A DNA stretch of 7,555 bases from Dehalococcoidales bacterium (lineage in GTDB: Bacteria > Chloroflexota > Dehalococcoidia > E44-bin15), in NCBI GenBank assembly GCA_030615555.1, contig JAUWZB010000037.1:1-7555 (forward strand), given 5' to 3'. The position numbers and the translations under genes were made by a program. Of this stretch, positions 6,789-7,555 are shown piece by piece; position 1 is the stretch's first letter; every line of letters begins with the position of its first letter. The notes beneath the pieces were generated by a model. That model made no database searches and had not been told where the DNA came from. It worked only from the letters and a program-made list of their open reading frames with translations.

Positions 6789-7043
6789 ATGATCCAGTCA
6801 AACAAGTTCTTTCCGCGCTGCGAGAAAGAGAGATTCGTCATAGAGCGTCACTTCGGGGAACCGCATATGACCTCGCGTGCGATAGGGCGAATATGCCCTA
6901 AAGCCGATGGGGGCGCGGGCGTTACAGGGCAGCGTGTAATGCAGATAGAAGTGAAAGCATTGTGGAAGCTGAGACATCCAAGCCGTGTTAAGCTTCTCAA
7001 AAAATTGAAAAATGAGGCCCATCCGAGACTCAAAGAATGCTAA
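6789..7043 (+). CDS. Doubtful 84-residue reading frame after hisG
   Basis: An open frame begins at ATG 6789, three bases after the hisG stop, and ends at 7043. The product would be basic, with several Cys and a Lys/Leu-rich C-terminal stretch (KLLKKLKNE). I recognise no domain, signal peptide or membrane segment. AAGG lies directly against the ATG, too close for a ribosome site. Two overlapping minus-strand frames are equally unconvincing. Its position at the end of the hisZ-hisG operon is the only point in favour. The stretch may simply be intergenic. Confidence 0.2.
   Translation: MIQSNKFFPRCEKERFVIERHFGEPHMTSRAIGRICPKADGGAGVTGQRVMQIEVKALWKLRHPSRVKLLKKLKNEAHPRLKEC
6883..6900 (+). repeat. 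Small perfect inverted repeat in the hisG downstream region
   Basis: TAGGGC (6883-6888) and GCCCTA (6895-6900) form a 6-bp stem with a 6-base loop, about 100 bases past the hisG stop. No T-run follows, so it is a poor terminator. It could be an operator or chance. Confidence 0.25.
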
Positions 7044-7071
7044 AGGTCGAAAAAGCGCCTGGTGCGAAAAG

Positions 7072-7555
7072 ATGCCTTTGCTTTATCTTCACCTGAGCAT
7101 TGCCAGAGAGGCGGCAGGGCTGTTGCGTCATCCCGTAGTAGACCTAAACCTGGGAGGCTACCTTGTGGGCGCCATCTCGCCCGATGTGCACCTCGTTACC
7201 GGCACCTCTCGAATGGAAACTCACTTTTTCGACTTAGATAAGAAAGACTGTGAGAGCGGGTCAAGTCTGATCTTCAAAGCTCATCCCGATCTTGCTAGGG
7301 GGCGTAAATTGGATGCCACGACGAAATCTTTCATTGCCGGCTACCTCTCCCATCTCGTTGCCGACGAGGCCTGGATCCTGGACATCTATCGCCCTTTCTT
7401 TGGCAATTTCTCCCCGCTTGGCGGAGACCCGATGGCTAACATGCTGGACAGGCTGCTCCAGTTCGAGCTTGATCGCCGGGAGCGGGAGGATAAAGCGAAG
7501 ATAGCGGCAATTTGGGCTGAGATCTGCGACTGGGAGCCAGGGGTAAGTATCGATT
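7072..7555 (+). CDS. Zinc-dependent phospholipase C-like protein (5' part, cut by window)
   Basis: The frame is open from ATG 7072 to the window end (161 codons plus one base). Visible candidate metal ligands follow the order of zinc-dependent phospholipase C proteins: H7 in MPLLYLHLSIA, D38 in GAISPD, H51 in ETHFFD, and H94-x3-D98 in FIAGYLSHLVADEAW (87-101). IYRPFFG (105-111) follows. Known of the family: the founding enzymes hydrolyse phospholipids with a three-zinc site. Many bacterial members like this one are uncharacterised, so substrate is unknown. No signal peptide is seen, so it appears cytoplasmic unless an upstream start is used. An in-frame ATG at 7012 would add 20 residues, but the family-like beginning at MPLLYLH favours 7072. 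Neither start has a strong ribosome site. The gap from hisG suggests a separate unit from the histidine genes, though no clear promoter was found. Confidence 0.75.
   Translation, partial: MPLLYLHLSIAREAAGLLRHPVVDLNLGGYLVGAISPDVHLVTGTSRMETHFFDLDKKDCESGSSLIFKAHPDLARGRKLDATTKSFIAGYLSHLVADEAWILDIYRPFFGNFSPLGGDPMANMLDRLLQFELDRREREDKAKIAAIWAEICDWEPGVSID

Noticed and set aside
6786..7071. tRNA, riboswitch or CRISPR repeat in the hisG downstream gap
   Set aside because: No cloverleaf, recognisable riboswitch core or regularly spaced repeats could be found by eye.
1..7555. Mobile element or phage-derived segment
   Set aside because: No transposase, integrase, terminal repeats or target duplications are visible, and all recognisable genes look chromosomal.

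Overview
The window carries six recognisable protein genes. They are arranged as a leftward block (1..3995, minus strand) and a rightward block (about 4126..7555, plus strand) that diverge from a compact promoter region at 3996..4125. Both edge genes are cut by the window. The gene set (a tungsten-type aldehyde ferredoxin oxidoreductase, short-form HisG with HisZ, a membrane NfeD protease with a slipin) suggests an anaerobic bacterium with moderately high GC. Gene style and the zinc phospholipase-like protein at the right edge would fit an uncultured Chloroflexota (Dehalococcoidia-like) lineage. That placement is inference and could be wrong.

Leftward block. An nfeD-type gene encodes a signal peptide, a ClpP-like Ser/Lys protease domain, a membrane bundle and an OB domain. 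It overlaps a slipin (SPFH/Band 7) gene by four bases (GTGA), so the two form a translationally coupled operon driven by a good sigma70-type promoter. Past the slipin stop is a perfect 16-bp hairpin without a U-tract, followed by a partial aldehyde ferredoxin oxidoreductase gene. Only the last few codons of that gene are missing.

Rightward block. hisZ encodes a histidyl-tRNA-synthetase paralogue that serves as the regulatory subunit of ATP phosphoribosyltransferase. It overlaps by four bases (GTGA) a gene for a 475-residue protein made of two HisG catalytic domains in tandem. The two halves are clearly homologous but have lost different conserved motifs: the first keeps the N-terminal KGR, and the second keeps the PRPP-binding TGxTL loop. 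This is the most unusual feature of the window. Together the pair should catalyse and regulate the first step of histidine biosynthesis.

After the tandem hisG come 286 bases with no convincing gene, holding a doubtful 84-codon reading frame and a small hairpin. Then comes the 5' part of a gene with the metal-ligand pattern of zinc-dependent phospholipase C-like proteins, running off the right edge.
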